Shown here: in pieces, positions 8,467-17,299 of the stretch
Position numbering within the stretch: the first letter of the stretch is position 1
Layout: the number at the start of each line of letters is the position of its first letter
NCBI RefSeq assembly: GCF_003071065.1
Contig: NZ_QCXX01000009.1
Coordinates: 124,001 to 188,000, forward strand
Direction of reading: 5' to 3'
Origin: Sphingobacterium athyrii
GTDB taxonomy: Bacteria > Bacteroidota > Bacteroidia > Sphingobacteriales > Sphingobacteriaceae
DNA length: 64,000 bases
Position numbers and translations under genes: made by a program
Notes under the pieces: model-generated
Seen by the model: only the letters and a program-made list of their open reading frames with translations
What the model was told of the DNA's origin: nothing
The model's database searches: none

Positions 8467-10218
8467 TTATTCTTTTATATTAATATTTAAGCTCAATTCA
8501 TCCAATTGTTCTTGGTGAATAGTTGATGGAGCATCAATCATGATATCTCTTCCGGAGTTGTTTTTTGGAAAGGCAATCACGTCACGGATCGTATCTAAGC
8601 CAGCTAATAGCGATACAAGTCTGTCAAAGCCAAACGCTAAACCACCGTGTGGAGGAGCGCCATAGGTGAATGCTTCCATCAAGAAACCAAATTGTTTCTG
8701 TGCTTCTTCCGGACTAAAGCCCAGGTGTTTAAACATAAGGGATTGCAGCTCTCTGTCATGAATACGGATAGACCCGCCGCCCACTTCTACACCATTTAAG
8801 ACAAAGTCATAGGCATTTGCTCTCACCTCGCCAGGATTAGTATCCAATAATGGAATATCTTCTGGTTTTGGTGAAGTAAATGGGTGGTGCATCGCATGAA
8901 AACGGGCGCTGTCCTCGTCCCATTCCAATAGCGGGAAGTCAATGACCCATAGCGGAGCAAAAGTATCTTTGTCCCGAAGACCGAGTTGGGAAGCAACCTC
9001 CAAGCGCAATTCATTCAGTTGTTTACGAACTTTATCCTTGTTGCCAGCCATAATTAATAATAGATCTCCAGGTTTCGCGTGGAACTTGTCTGCAATCGTC
9101 GTTAACTGCTCTGGCGAGAAAAACTTGTCTACCGAAGATTTCACTGAGCTATCTTCGTTGACACGTGCATATACTAAGCCTGTCGCGCCGATTTGTGGAC
9201 GTTTAATAAAGTCTGTTAAAGCGTCCAGTTGTTTTCTGGTATAATGTGCACAATTTTCGGCATTAATACCAACAACCAGTTCCGCTGCATCAAATACAGG
9301 GAACCCTTTTTCTTTTGCAACGTCATTTAATTCGACAAACTGCATTCCGAAACGAATGTCAGGTTTGTCCGATCCGTAAAGACGCATGGCATCGGCATAA
9401 GTCATACGCGGTACAGATCCAAGATCAATCCCTTTGATCGTTTTGAAAATATGCTTTGCAAGTCCTTCAAAAATATTTAGCACGTCTTCCTGTTCTACAA
9501 AAGACATTTCACAGTCGATTTGAGTGAACTCCGGTTGGCGGTCAGCACGTAAGTCCTCATCGCGGAAACACTTAACAATTTGAAAATAGCGATCAAAGCC
9601 AGATACCATTAATAATTGTTTAAATGTTTGTGGCGACTGAGGTAGTGCGTAAAATTCGCCTGGATTCATGCGGGATGGTACCACAAAATCCCGCGCTCCT
9701 TCAGGCGTGGATTTGATGAGATAAGGTGTTTCTACTTCTAAAAAATTCTGAGCGTCAAGATAACGGCGTACTTCCTGCGAAGTTTTGTGTCTTAAAATAA
9801 GATTCTCTCGTACCGGATTCCGACGTAAGTCCAGATATCTGAATTTCATGCGGATATCATCGCCACCATCGGTTTCATCTTCAATTGTAAATGGAGGTAA
9901 CTTTGCCGCATTTAATATTTCAAGGTTTGAAACCTTGATTTCAATATCTCCCGTAGAGATTTTAGCATTTTTATTGGAACGTTCAATAACCTCTCCGGTT
10001 ACCTTTATGACATATTCTCTTCCCAGTTCACGGGCACTAGTGCGTAAAGTCGCATCATCATCTGCATTGAACGTTAATTGTGTGATACCATATCGGTCTC
10101 TAACATCGATGAAAGTCATACCGCCCAAATCGCGGGATTTCTGAACCCATCCACTTAGGGTAACCGTTTTCCCTAAGTCAGCCAATGTTAATTCTCCACA
10201 AGTGTGTGTTCTGTGCAT
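8467..10218 (-). CDS. aspS: Aspartyl-tRNA synthetase
   Basis: A class II aminoacyl-tRNA synthetase that charges tRNA-Asp in the cytoplasm. Its 583 residues match the bacterial type, which carries an inserted GAD domain. An OB-fold anticodon domain comes first (VTLSGWVQKSRDLGGMTFID), then motif 2 with FRDEDLRADRQPEFTQIDCE, the GAD insertion (about 285-410), and motif 3 near the end (GLAFGFDRLVSLLAG). The gene is transcribed away from mraZ; the 433-bp divergent gap holds its -7 element and reversed MraZ-like boxes. Whether the enzyme is discriminating or also charges tRNA-Asn cannot be told from the sequence alone. Confidence 0.97.
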   Translation of the reverse strand: MHRTHTCGELTLADLGKTVTLSGWVQKSRDLGGMTFIDVRDRYGITQLTFNADDDATLRTSARELGREYVIKVTGEVIERSNKNAKISTGDIEIKVSNLEILNAAKLPPFTIEDETDGGDDIRMKFRYLDLRRNPVRENLILRHKTSQEVRRYLDAQNFLEVETPYLIKSTPEGARDFVVPSRMNPGEFYALPQSPQTFKQLLMVSGFDRYFQIVKCFRDEDLRADRQPEFTQIDCEMSFVEQEDVLNIFEGLAKHIFKTIKGIDLGSVPRMTYADAMRLYGSDKPDIRFGMQFVELNDVAKEKGFPVFDAAELVVGINAENCAHYTRKQLDALTDFIKRPQIGATGLVYARVNEDSSVKSSVDKFFSPEQLTTIADKFHAKPGDLLLIMAGNKDKVRKQLNELRLEVASQLGLRDKDTFAPLWVIDFPLLEWDEDSARFHAMHHPFTSPKPEDIPLLDTNPGEVRANAYDFVLNGVEVGGGSIRIHDRELQSLMFKHLGFSPEEAQKQFGFLMEAFTYGAPPHGGLAFGFDRLVSLLAGLDTIRDVIAFPKNNSGRDIMIDAPSTIHQEQLDELSLNINIKE

Positions 10219-10240
10219 ATCTTAATAAAATAAAATTTAT

Positions 10241-10249
10241 GCAAAATTA
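10241..10249 (-). promoter_or_regulatory. -7 promoter element for aspS
   Basis: On the minus strand the sequence reads TAATTTTGC, a full match to TAnnTTTGC, 23 bp before the aspS ATG. A TTG at 10264-10266 is too close to be an ideal -33 element. Confidence 0.55.
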
Positions 10250-10301
10250 TTGGTTTTACTCGACAATAACGAATTCTACAGTTCTTATTTCAGTCAGGTT
10301 C

Positions 10302-10357
10302 TCCCACTTTCAACCACGCTTTCAATTTTTCATTTTCTAGCGCTCCACTTTCTCCCA
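10302..10357 (-). promoter_or_regulatory. Reversed pairs of MraZ-box-like repeats facing aspS
   Basis: Read on the minus strand, two pairs of TGG-type repeats occur: TGGTT GAAAG TGGGA (10316 down to 10302) and TGGGA GAAAG TGGAG (10357 down to 10343). Each pair has the 10-bp period and the GAAAG spacer of the forward array in front of mraZ. MraZ binding here is inferred from similarity and not shown. Confidence 0.5.
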
Positions 10358-10580
10358 TTTTTCTAAAAAAAGGGAGTAAAATTATATTTCTAAAGAGGAA
10401 AATTTTACAATTCGTTCCCGTTTTATGCAAAAATATACGGAAAAACATAAGGCGATATCTTAATGTGAGATGTACTTAGAATGTTTGTTTAACTGGTTGT
10501 AAATAAGGTTTTATAGGGTGATTGAAAAGTGGGTTATGTATTTTCTTGTAGCGATTTTTCGATGTGGAAAACTTTTTTAT

Positions 10581-10611
10581 GTGGGAAAGTGGGGGAAAGT
10601 GGGAGAAAGTG
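10581..10611 (+). promoter_or_regulatory. MraZ-box operator array of the dcw cluster
   Basis: Three 10-bp direct repeats, GTGGGAAAGT, GGGGGAAAGT and GGGAGAAAGT, give AAAGTG at 10586, 10596 and 10606 and TGGGN units at 10-bp spacing. This matches the known operator for MraZ (TGGGN repeats with 5-nt spacers in Escherichia coli; AAAGTG-type repeats in mycoplasmas). A TACTTTTA -7-like element follows at once (10615-10622), so bound MraZ would cover the promoter upstream region. Autoregulation of the cluster is the known role. Confidence 0.88.
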
Positions 10612-10651
10612 TATACTTTTACATTTAAATTAGAATAGGATAATTGACGAT

Positions 10652-11113
10652 ATGACTCAGTTGATCGGAGAATTCGAATGCAAGTTAGACGCCAAAGGAA
10701 GGATGGTGTTGCCGGCTGCGCTCAAGAGGCAGATGCCTCATGTTGAGCGTGATGGGCTTGTTGTGAATCGCGGTTTTGAGAAACATTTAGTTTTTTATCC
10801 ACGCGAAGAGTGGGATTTGATGACAGCCAAACTGGCGAAGTTAAATCAATTTGATCCAAAGGTGCGGGCATTTGTGCGTGCTTTTACGCGTGGTGCGACA
10901 GAGTTGACATTGGATGCGGCGGGGCGTGTGTTGTTGCCAAAAAGCTTATTGGAATTTGCGGGTATAACAACAGAGTTGGTCTTGGCCTGTCAATTCAATA
11001 AAATTGAAGTTTGGTCTAAAGAAGGTTATGATGATCTGATGGGTGATAGTGGGGTTGAAGATATATCGTCTTTGGCGGCAGAGGTAATGGGGGATAATAA
11101 TTTTGGGATATAA
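10652..11113 (+). CDS. mraZ: Transcriptional regulator MraZ
   Basis: A 153-residue DNA-binding protein with two SpoVT/AbrB-like halves, which forms a ring and binds TGGGN repeats in front of its own operon. The first half opens with GEFECKLDAKGRMVLPAALK and the second with TLDAAGRVLLPKSLLEFAGI; the paired DxxGR motifs are the family signature. It is the first gene of the dcw cluster and sits 41 bp after the MraZ-box array. Its stop is 4 bp from the rsmH start, so the two are co-transcribed. In other bacteria MraZ represses or activates the cluster depending on species. Confidence 0.96.
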   Translation: MTQLIGEFECKLDAKGRMVLPAALKRQMPHVERDGLVVNRGFEKHLVFYPREEWDLMTAKLAKLNQFDPKVRAFVRAFTRGATELTLDAAGRVLLPKSLLEFAGITTELVLACQFNKIEVWSKEGYDDLMGDSGVEDISSLAAEVMGDNNFGI

Positions 11114-11117
11114 TAAT

Positions 11118-12032
11118 ATGGAGAATGTGTATCATGTTCCGGTCATGTTGCAGGAATGCATGGATGCTTTGGCGATCAAGCCGAATGGCGTTTATGTGGA
11201 TGTGACATTTGGCGGTGGTGGCCACTCTCGTGAAATATTGAAAAGATTAGGGCCGGAGGGAAAGCTGTTTGCTTTCGATCAGGATCCTGATGCCTTAGGA
11301 AATGTGATTGATGATCCTCGTTTTACGTTGATTCATCAGAATTTTAGGTTTTTAAAAAATAGTCTCCGTTTGTATGGTGTGCGTGAGGTGGATGGGATTT
11401 TGGCAGACTTAGGTGTTTCGTCGCATCAATTTGATGCTGCGGATCGCGGTTTCTCCATTCGTTTTGATGCTGATTTAGATATGCGTATGGATCAAGTGGG
11501 GGACTTGGATGCAAAAGCGGTATTGGCTACTTATGCGGAAGAAGACCTGCATCGAATTTTCGGTATGTATGGTGAAATCATGAATGCAAAGTCGCTGGCG
11601 AAAACAATTGTAACCGCGCGTTTGGCACAACCTATACATACTGTTGCTGAATTGAAGGAAGTTATTCAACGGATGGTTCCAAAAGGGAAAGAACATAAGT
11701 ATCATGCGCAGGTTTTTCAGGCGCTGCGTATCGAAGTTAACCGCGAACTTGAGGCTTTGCAGGAATTTTTATTGCAAACTGTTGACGTGTTGAAAAGCGA
11801 GGGGAGATTGGTGGTGATGTCTTACCACTCTTTAGAGGATCGTTTGGTGAAAAATTTTATGGCCAAAGGGAAGTTTAAAGGCGATGTTGAGAAAGACTTT
11901 TTTGGAAATGAAATCAAACCGTTCCATGTGTTAAGCCGTAAAGCAATTACGGCATCGTCACAGGAATTGGCTGAAAATAATAGATCGCGCAGTGCGAAAC
12001 TGCGTATTGCTGAAAGGTTGGATTTGTCTTAA
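11118..12032 (+). CDS. rsmH: 16S rRNA (cytosine1402-N4)-methyltransferase RsmH
   Basis: A SAM-dependent methyltransferase (formerly MraW) that adds the N4-methyl group to C1402 in the ribosomal P site. It has 304 residues from ATG 11118; an in-frame TTG at 11103 overlaps mraZ and is rejected. Visible motifs are the N-terminal HVPVMLQECMDAL, the SAM loop VDVTFGGGGHSREIL, DGILADLGVSSHQFD and the C-terminal VVMSYHSLEDRLVKNF. It is the second dcw gene, as in most bacteria. Confidence 0.97.
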   Translation: MENVYHVPVMLQECMDALAIKPNGVYVDVTFGGGGHSREILKRLGPEGKLFAFDQDPDALGNVIDDPRFTLIHQNFRFLKNSLRLYGVREVDGILADLGVSSHQFDAADRGFSIRFDADLDMRMDQVGDLDAKAVLATYAEEDLHRIFGMYGEIMNAKSLAKTIVTARLAQPIHTVAELKEVIQRMVPKGKEHKYHAQVFQALRIEVNRELEALQEFLLQTVDVLKSEGRLVVMSYHSLEDRLVKNFMAKGKFKGDVEKDFFGNEIKPFHVLSRKAITASSQELAENNRSRSAKLRIAERLDLS

Positions 12033-12048
12033 AAAATGGAGCGAAAAG

Positions 12049-12462
12049 ATGAGCAGGAATACGATAAGACAGAAAGAATTGAGTGAAGAAGTTCAGGAGG
12101 AACTACAAGAAACTGTCGAAGAAAAGGCGGAGCAAACAGAAGCGTTTATTAAAACGCTTTTTACCGTTGGAGACCTTTCCTTAAACAAAATATTGGAGTA
12201 TTTGCCTTTTGGAGCTTTTATCGCCTTTCTGATGCTGTTGTATATCTCCAATCGTCACTTCGCTGAGCGAACTATTCGGAGCATCGATAAAGTGAGCAAG
12301 GAAGTCAAAGAATTAGGCTGGGATCATAAGTCGCTGTCGGCAGAACTTATGAAAATGTCCACACAGACAGAGATTGCGAAACGTGTAGACTCCTTAGGTT
12401 TGAAAGAGCGGGTGGAGCCACCGATCAAGATTGAAGTTGTAGAGAAAAAAGAAGAAAAATAG
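12049..12462 (+). CDS. ftsL: FtsL-like cell division protein
   Basis: A 137-residue bitopic membrane protein located exactly where ftsL belongs, between rsmH and ftsI. An acidic cytoplasmic N-terminus (about 45 residues rich in Glu and Gln) precedes one transmembrane helix (YLPFGAFIAFLMLLYISNRH, about residues 48-67), then a periplasmic coiled-coil-like part (ERTIRSIDKVSKEVKELGWDHKS region) and a Lys/Glu tail. Sequence similarity to proteobacterial FtsL is low, as usual; Bacteroidota annotate this as an FtsL-like protein. It would act with FtsQ and a DivIC-type partner at the septum. ATG 12049 is the first in-frame start after rsmH. Confidence 0.82.
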   Translation: MSRNTIRQKELSEEVQEELQETVEEKAEQTEAFIKTLFTVGDLSLNKILEYLPFGAFIAFLMLLYISNRHFAERTIRSIDKVSKEVKELGWDHKSLSAELMKMSTQTEIAKRVDSLGLKERVEPPIKIEVVEKKEEK

Positions 12463-12470
12463 AGAGAGTT

Positions 12471-14588
12471 ATGAGTATCAGAAACACGATCCTTGTTCGC
12501 GTCTATTTTGCCTTTGGACTTATTGTGCTACTTGCATTTATGGTGTTTGGGAAAATGCTGAAGTTGCAATATGTAGATGGGCAACATTGGAAAGCATTGG
12601 CGGATAGTCTTTCTATTCAGGAGCGCGAAGTTGAAGCTGCCCGGGGGAATATCTATTCCAACGATGGTAGTCTGTTGGCGACTTCCGTTCCAGAGTACGA
12701 ACTTCGTTTTGATGCTATGGCTGTACCTGAAGAGGATAATGATTATTTCAATCTCAAAGTTGATTCTCTGGCGATAAAATTGGCTGATTTTTTTAAGGAT
12801 AAATCATCCCGGCAATATTTGACATTATTAAAACAGGCGCGAAATAAAAAACAGCGTTACTTGCTGATCAAGCGTAATGTCTCGCATCAGGATTTAAAGA
12901 AGGTGAAACAATTTCCTTTGTTTAAGGCCGCTCGCATTGGAAAAGACCGTTATCCAAGTAGTTTGATTACGGATAGACAGAATAAACGGATCTTACCTTT
13001 TGTGAACCTTGCGGCTCGGACTATCGGTTACAAAAATGTAAAGGAGAATATCCATGTCGGTTTAGAAGGGGCATATGGTGAGTACATTGATGGGAAAAGT
13101 GGTAAGCGATTGATGCAGCGTATTGCTGGTGGGGTTTGGATTCCAGTTAATCGGGATATTGAAGTGGCACCAGTTGATGGTTCTGATATTATATCGACCA
13201 TTGATGTGAATATGCAGGATATGGCACAGCGTGCTTTGGAAAAACAAATGATCATAAGTAACGCGGATGAAGGTTGTGTTGTGATGATGGAAGTCAAAAC
13301 CGGGGAAGTGCGTGCCGTTGCAAATTTCATGCGGGATAAAGACGGTGTTTATCGTGAAAAGTTCAATCTTGCGATTGCACAAAGTGCCGATCCGGGGTCA
13401 ACGTTTAAACTTGCTTCTTATCTGGCATTGATTGATGATAAGAAAATTGATTCAAGTACAACTATAAATATCGGGAATGGTAACTGGCCGATTTACAAGC
13501 ATACCATTCGTGATTCGCATGCGCCCAAAAAATCTATAGTCTCGGCTAAGCGGGCTTTTGAGGAATCTTCGAATGTTGGGGTTACAAAATTTGTATATCA
13601 AGCGTATAAGGATAATCCGGATCAATTCACGTCAAAATTGCATTCGTTTGGATTTGGGAAAACCTTAGATCTACAGATTCCCGGCGAAGGGGTTCCTTTG
13701 GTGAAGACTTCGAAAAGTAAATCCTGGAGTGGGTTGTCCTTAGTACAGATGGCCTATGGATACGAAATGAAGATTACTCCTTTGCAGACATTGACATTTT
13801 ATAATGCGGTGGCTAATAACGGTAAATTGATCGCACCGCTATTTGTGAAAGAGATTAGACATTTAGGGAATACAATTCAGCGTTTCGAGGCAAAGGTTAT
13901 CAATGAAAAAATTGCATCAGATCATGCATTGGCGGAAGTAAGAGGGATGATGGAAGGGGTGATGACAGAAGGAACGGGAAGGAGTGTTGCAAGTCCATTG
14001 TATACTTCAGGGGGTAAGACGGGAACTGCTCAGATGGCGGATGGTTCCAGGGGTTATGGCGCCAGAAGGTACCAGTCATCTTTTGCGGGTTATTTTCCGG
14101 CTGAAGATCCGAAATACTCGATTATCGTTGTGATTCGGAATCCGAGAAATGGATATTATGGAGCATCAATTGCGGGACCTGTTTTTAAAGAACTTGCTGA
14201 TATGGTTTATGCGAATGATATGGAGATGAAAGGGAAAAAAACATTCAAAGCGGTGAATTTGGGCGGAAGAATGCCCTTGACCTTGCAAGGCTCTAGAGAG
14301 GCAAGTAAAAAGGTCTATGACAAATTAGGTATTAATACAGTGAATTGGAATATGGTGGCCAGGGGCGAAATAGATACATCAAACCGAGGTGTACCCTTTG
14401 TGGATTTGAAATATAAAGAAGGAATTGTTCCCAATGTTGTAGGCATGGGATTGATGGATGCATTATATGTGATGGAGAATGCAGGGTTTAAAGCCCATGT
14501 ATTTGGAAAGGGAAGAGTGGGGGCACAATCTTTGGCTGCAGGCCAAAAACTTCCATTTGGAACAGCGATAAATTTAGAACTTAAGTAA
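12471..14588 (+). CDS. ftsI: Division-specific penicillin-binding protein (FtsI/PBP2) with PASTA domain
   Basis: A septal peptidoglycan transpeptidase of 705 residues. One N-terminal membrane helix (about 10-27) is followed by a dimerisation domain (EREVEAARGNIYSNDGSLLA) and the transpeptidase domain with the serine motif STFK near residue 310, SSN near 366 and KTGTAQ near 515. The C-terminus carries one PASTA domain (about 647-705, GIVPNVVGMGLMDALYVMEN). FtsI with a PASTA tail is common in Bacteroidota and Firmicutes and absent from enterobacteria. The stop codon overlaps the murE start by 1 bp. Confidence 0.96.
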   Translation: MSIRNTILVRVYFAFGLIVLLAFMVFGKMLKLQYVDGQHWKALADSLSIQEREVEAARGNIYSNDGSLLATSVPEYELRFDAMAVPEEDNDYFNLKVDSLAIKLADFFKDKSSRQYLTLLKQARNKKQRYLLIKRNVSHQDLKKVKQFPLFKAARIGKDRYPSSLITDRQNKRILPFVNLAARTIGYKNVKENIHVGLEGAYGEYIDGKSGKRLMQRIAGGVWIPVNRDIEVAPVDGSDIISTIDVNMQDMAQRALEKQMIISNADEGCVVMMEVKTGEVRAVANFMRDKDGVYREKFNLAIAQSADPGSTFKLASYLALIDDKKIDSSTTINIGNGNWPIYKHTIRDSHAPKKSIVSAKRAFEESSNVGVTKFVYQAYKDNPDQFTSKLHSFGFGKTLDLQIPGEGVPLVKTSKSKSWSGLSLVQMAYGYEMKITPLQTLTFYNAVANNGKLIAPLFVKEIRHLGNTIQRFEAKVINEKIASDHALAEVRGMMEGVMTEGTGRSVASPLYTSGGKTGTAQMADGSRGYGARRYQSSFAGYFPAEDPKYSIIVVIRNPRNGYYGASIAGPVFKELADMVYANDMEMKGKKTFKAVNLGGRMPLTLQGSREASKKVYDKLGINTVNWNMVARGEIDTSNRGVPFVDLKYKEGIVPNVVGMGLMDALYVMENAGFKAHVFGKGRVGAQSLAAGQKLPFGTAINLELK

Positions 14589-16048
14589 TGATGGATTTAA
14601 AAAAAGTATTGCATGCTATCCCTGTTCAGCAGGTGGTAGGAAACCTCGAAGAGGTCGATGTGCACTCTTTGTGCTTTGATTCCAGAAAGGTGGAGTTAGG
14701 AAGTTTGTTTATCGCTGTGCGTGGTGTTCAGACCGACGGGCATTTATTTGTGGATAAGGCGATCACTTCGGGAGCAAGGGCAGTTATTGTTGAAGAACTT
14801 CCTGCTGAAACTTTGGATTCTGTAGCCTATATTTTAGTTGCAGACTCTGCGTATGCGCTGGGAGTAGCTTCGGCTAATTTCTATGGTAATCCATCGGAGC
14901 AGCTTAAATTGGTTGGTGTGACAGGAACCAATGGGAAAACCACTGTGGCGACATTGTTATTCCAATTGTTTACCGAGTTGGGGTATCATGTCGGTTTGCT
15001 GTCTACGGTACAGAATCAAATCGGTTCAAAAATAATTCCTGCAACACATACGACACCCGATCCGATCCAGTTGAACCAGTTGTTGCGGAATATGGTGGAT
15101 GATGGCTGTGACTATGCTTTTATGGAGGTCAGTTCACATGCAGTGGTGCAAGAGCGTATTGCAGGGTTGGTGTTTGCCGGGGCAATATTTACAAATATTA
15201 CACATGACCATTTGGATTTCCACAAGACTTTTGACAATTATATCAAAGCCAAGAAGAAATTCTTTGATGATTTGGATGCACACGCATTTGCGTTAACCAA
15301 TGCTGACGATAGAAACGGTCAGATCATGTTGCAAAATACGGTTGCCCATAAAAAAAGTTATGGCTTGCGTTCTGGGGCTGATTTTAAAGCTAAGGTCATT
15401 GAAAGCCATTTTGACGGCATGTTGATGAGCATAGATGGGCAAGAAGTGTGGGTCAAATTGATCGGCGACTTTAATGCTTATAATCTATTGGCCGTGTATG
15501 CTGCTTCGATTTTATTGGAGCAAGAAACGGTAAAGGTATTGACCGCTTTAAGTACATTGAAAGGAGCAGAAGGCCGTTTTGAAACGATGAAATCTACATC
15601 AGGTGTTTTCGGTATCGTGGATTATGCCCATACACCGGATGCTGTAGAAAATGTCTTAAAAACAATAAATTCTTTGCGACGTCCGGAACAAAAAATTATT
15701 ACAGTGTTGGGTTGTGGTGGTGACCGGGATAAAACGAAGAGACCGGAAATGGCGGAAGCAGCTTTACGTTATAGCGACCGTTTTGTGATTACATCGGACA
15801 ATCCGCGCACGGAAGATCCCTATCAGATTATCAAAGATATCGAGGCTGGTGTTGGAGCTGATCAAAAGGCGAAAACACTTTCAATAGCTGATCGTAAGGA
15901 GGCGATTCGTACAGCCTATCAACTGGCAAATCCGGGTGATATTATTTTGGTTGCTGGAAAAGGACATGAAAAATATCAAGATGTGAATGGTGTAAAACAG
16001 CATTTTGATGATAAAGAAATTTTAGAGAACACATTTAACGAAAAATAG
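14588..16048 (+). CDS. murE: UDP-N-acetylmuramoyl-tripeptide synthetase MurE
   Basis: A cytoplasmic ATP-dependent ligase that adds the third amino acid to UDP-MurNAc-L-Ala-D-Glu. It has 486 residues, with the ATP-binding GVTGTNGKTTVA near residue 110, THTTPDP, and SSHAVVQERIAGL. The substrate-defining motif is DNPRTEDP near residue 404; Arg in DNPR is the known mark of meso-diaminopimelate-adding enzymes, so the peptidoglycan is expected to be of the A1-gamma (DAP) type. It overlaps ftsI by 1 bp. The next enzyme, MurF, is not encoded in this cluster. Confidence 0.96.
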   Translation: MMDLKKVLHAIPVQQVVGNLEEVDVHSLCFDSRKVELGSLFIAVRGVQTDGHLFVDKAITSGARAVIVEELPAETLDSVAYILVADSAYALGVASANFYGNPSEQLKLVGVTGTNGKTTVATLLFQLFTELGYHVGLLSTVQNQIGSKIIPATHTTPDPIQLNQLLRNMVDDGCDYAFMEVSSHAVVQERIAGLVFAGAIFTNITHDHLDFHKTFDNYIKAKKKFFDDLDAHAFALTNADDRNGQIMLQNTVAHKKSYGLRSGADFKAKVIESHFDGMLMSIDGQEVWVKLIGDFNAYNLLAVYAASILLEQETVKVLTALSTLKGAEGRFETMKSTSGVFGIVDYAHTPDAVENVLKTINSLRRPEQKIITVLGCGGDRDKTKRPEMAEAALRYSDRFVITSDNPRTEDPYQIIKDIEAGVGADQKAKTLSIADRKEAIRTAYQLANPGDIILVAGKGHEKYQDVNGVKQHFDDKEILENTFNEK

Positions 16049-16052
16049 AAAT

Positions 16053-17297
16053 ATGTTGTACCATCTATTTACGTGGCTTAGCGAATATATTCATATACCT
16101 GGAGGCGGGTTGTTCCAATACATCTCCTTTAGGACGTCTATGGCTGTAATCGCTTCATTAATTATTACCACGGTTTTTGGGGGGAAATTGATCCAATTCT
16201 TGCATAATAAACAAGTTGGGGAGACAATTCGAGATTTGGGGCTTGAAGGTGAAAAAAAGAAAGCTGGTACACCTACTATGGGAGGTATAATAATCATCGC
16301 CGGGATATTGATCCCGACACTATTATTTGCCAAATTGACCAATATCTATGTGATTATCATGATTATAACGACATTGTGGATGGGTGCGATAGGTTTTTTG
16401 GATGATTATATCAAAGTCTTTAGACATAATAAAGAAGGATTGGCAGGTAAATTTAAAGTTGTTGGTCAAGTTGGTTTAGGGGCGATAATTGCCTGTACAA
16501 TGTATTTTCATCCGGATATTGTGGTCAGAAAGGGTGTTGATAAACCGACATCTACTAAACCGGTGGAAGTTGTTATCAATGAGGGGACAGGAGAAAAAAC
16601 ATACGCTGAAAATGTAAAATCTTCTAAAACAAATATCCCGTTTTATAAAAATAATGAATTTGACTACGCCAAGGTTTTCAAGGTGTTTGGCTTGCAAAGC
16701 GACTATCTGACTTTTATCGTTTTTTTAGTTGTCGTCATTTTTATCGTTACCGCAGTATCCAATGGTGCTAATATTACCGATGGTATTGATGGGCTGGCAA
16801 CGAGTACTTCGGCGATCATTGGGGTTACTTTGGCAATTTTGGCTTATGTATCGGGTAACGTAATCTTTTCTGATTACCTCAATATCATGTATATCCCCAA
16901 TTCGGGAGAACTTGTAATATTTGCTGGGGCATTTGTTGGAGCTTGTGTAGGTTTTCTATGGTACAATACGTATCCTGCACAAGTTTTTATGGGAGATACA
17001 GGGAGTCTGGCAATCGGTGGTATTATAGCGGCGTTTGCTATTTTGATTCGTAAAGAGTTATTGATTCCAATTTTGTGTGGTGTGTTTTTGTTGGAAAATC
17101 TTTCGGTCATCTTACAGGTTTCCTATTTCAAATACACCAAAAAGAAATATGGTGAAGGAAGAAGGATCTTTTTAATGTCGCCTTTACACCATCACTTCCA
17201 AAAGAAGGGTTACCATGAAGCGAAAATTGTCACTCGTTTTGTCATTGTGGGAATAATTTTAGCCATTCTGACAATAGTAACATTAAAAATTAGATAA
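16053..17297 (+). CDS. mraY: Phospho-N-acetylmuramoyl-pentapeptide transferase MraY
   Basis: An integral membrane enzyme that moves phospho-MurNAc-pentapeptide from UDP to undecaprenyl phosphate, giving lipid I. It has 414 residues, about 50 more than enterobacterial MraY. The extra length is a soluble loop (about residues 150-205, HPDIVVRKGVDKPT onward) between membrane helices, a feature seen in other Bacteroidota. Catalytic motifs are KKAGTPTMGG, GFLDDYIK, NGANITDGIDGLA, FMGDTGSLA and the histidine motif MSPLHHHFQKKG. It follows murE by 4 bp and precedes murD by 2 bp. Confidence 0.97.
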   Translation: MLYHLFTWLSEYIHIPGGGLFQYISFRTSMAVIASLIITTVFGGKLIQFLHNKQVGETIRDLGLEGEKKKAGTPTMGGIIIIAGILIPTLLFAKLTNIYVIIMIITTLWMGAIGFLDDYIKVFRHNKEGLAGKFKVVGQVGLGAIIACTMYFHPDIVVRKGVDKPTSTKPVEVVINEGTGEKTYAENVKSSKTNIPFYKNNEFDYAKVFKVFGLQSDYLTFIVFLVVVIFIVTAVSNGANITDGIDGLATSTSAIIGVTLAILAYVSGNVIFSDYLNIMYIPNSGELVIFAGAFVGACVGFLWYNTYPAQVFMGDTGSLAIGGIIAAFAILIRKELLIPILCGVFLLENLSVILQVSYFKYTKKKYGEGRRIFLMSPLHHHFQKKGYHEAKIVTRFVIVGIILAILTIVTLKIR

Positions 17298-17299
17298 CG

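Larger units (their letters stand above)
10219..10651. other. Divergent aspS/mraZ intergenic region
   Basis: A 433-bp AT-rich gap with no credible ORF. It contains the aspS -7 element near 10245, two reversed pairs of MraZ-box-like repeats at 10302-10316 and 10344-10357, a lone AAAAGTGGG at 10525-10533, a TGTGGAAAACTTTT motif at 10563-10576, and the main MraZ-box array at 10581-10611. This is the densest regulatory stretch in the window. Confidence 0.8.
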
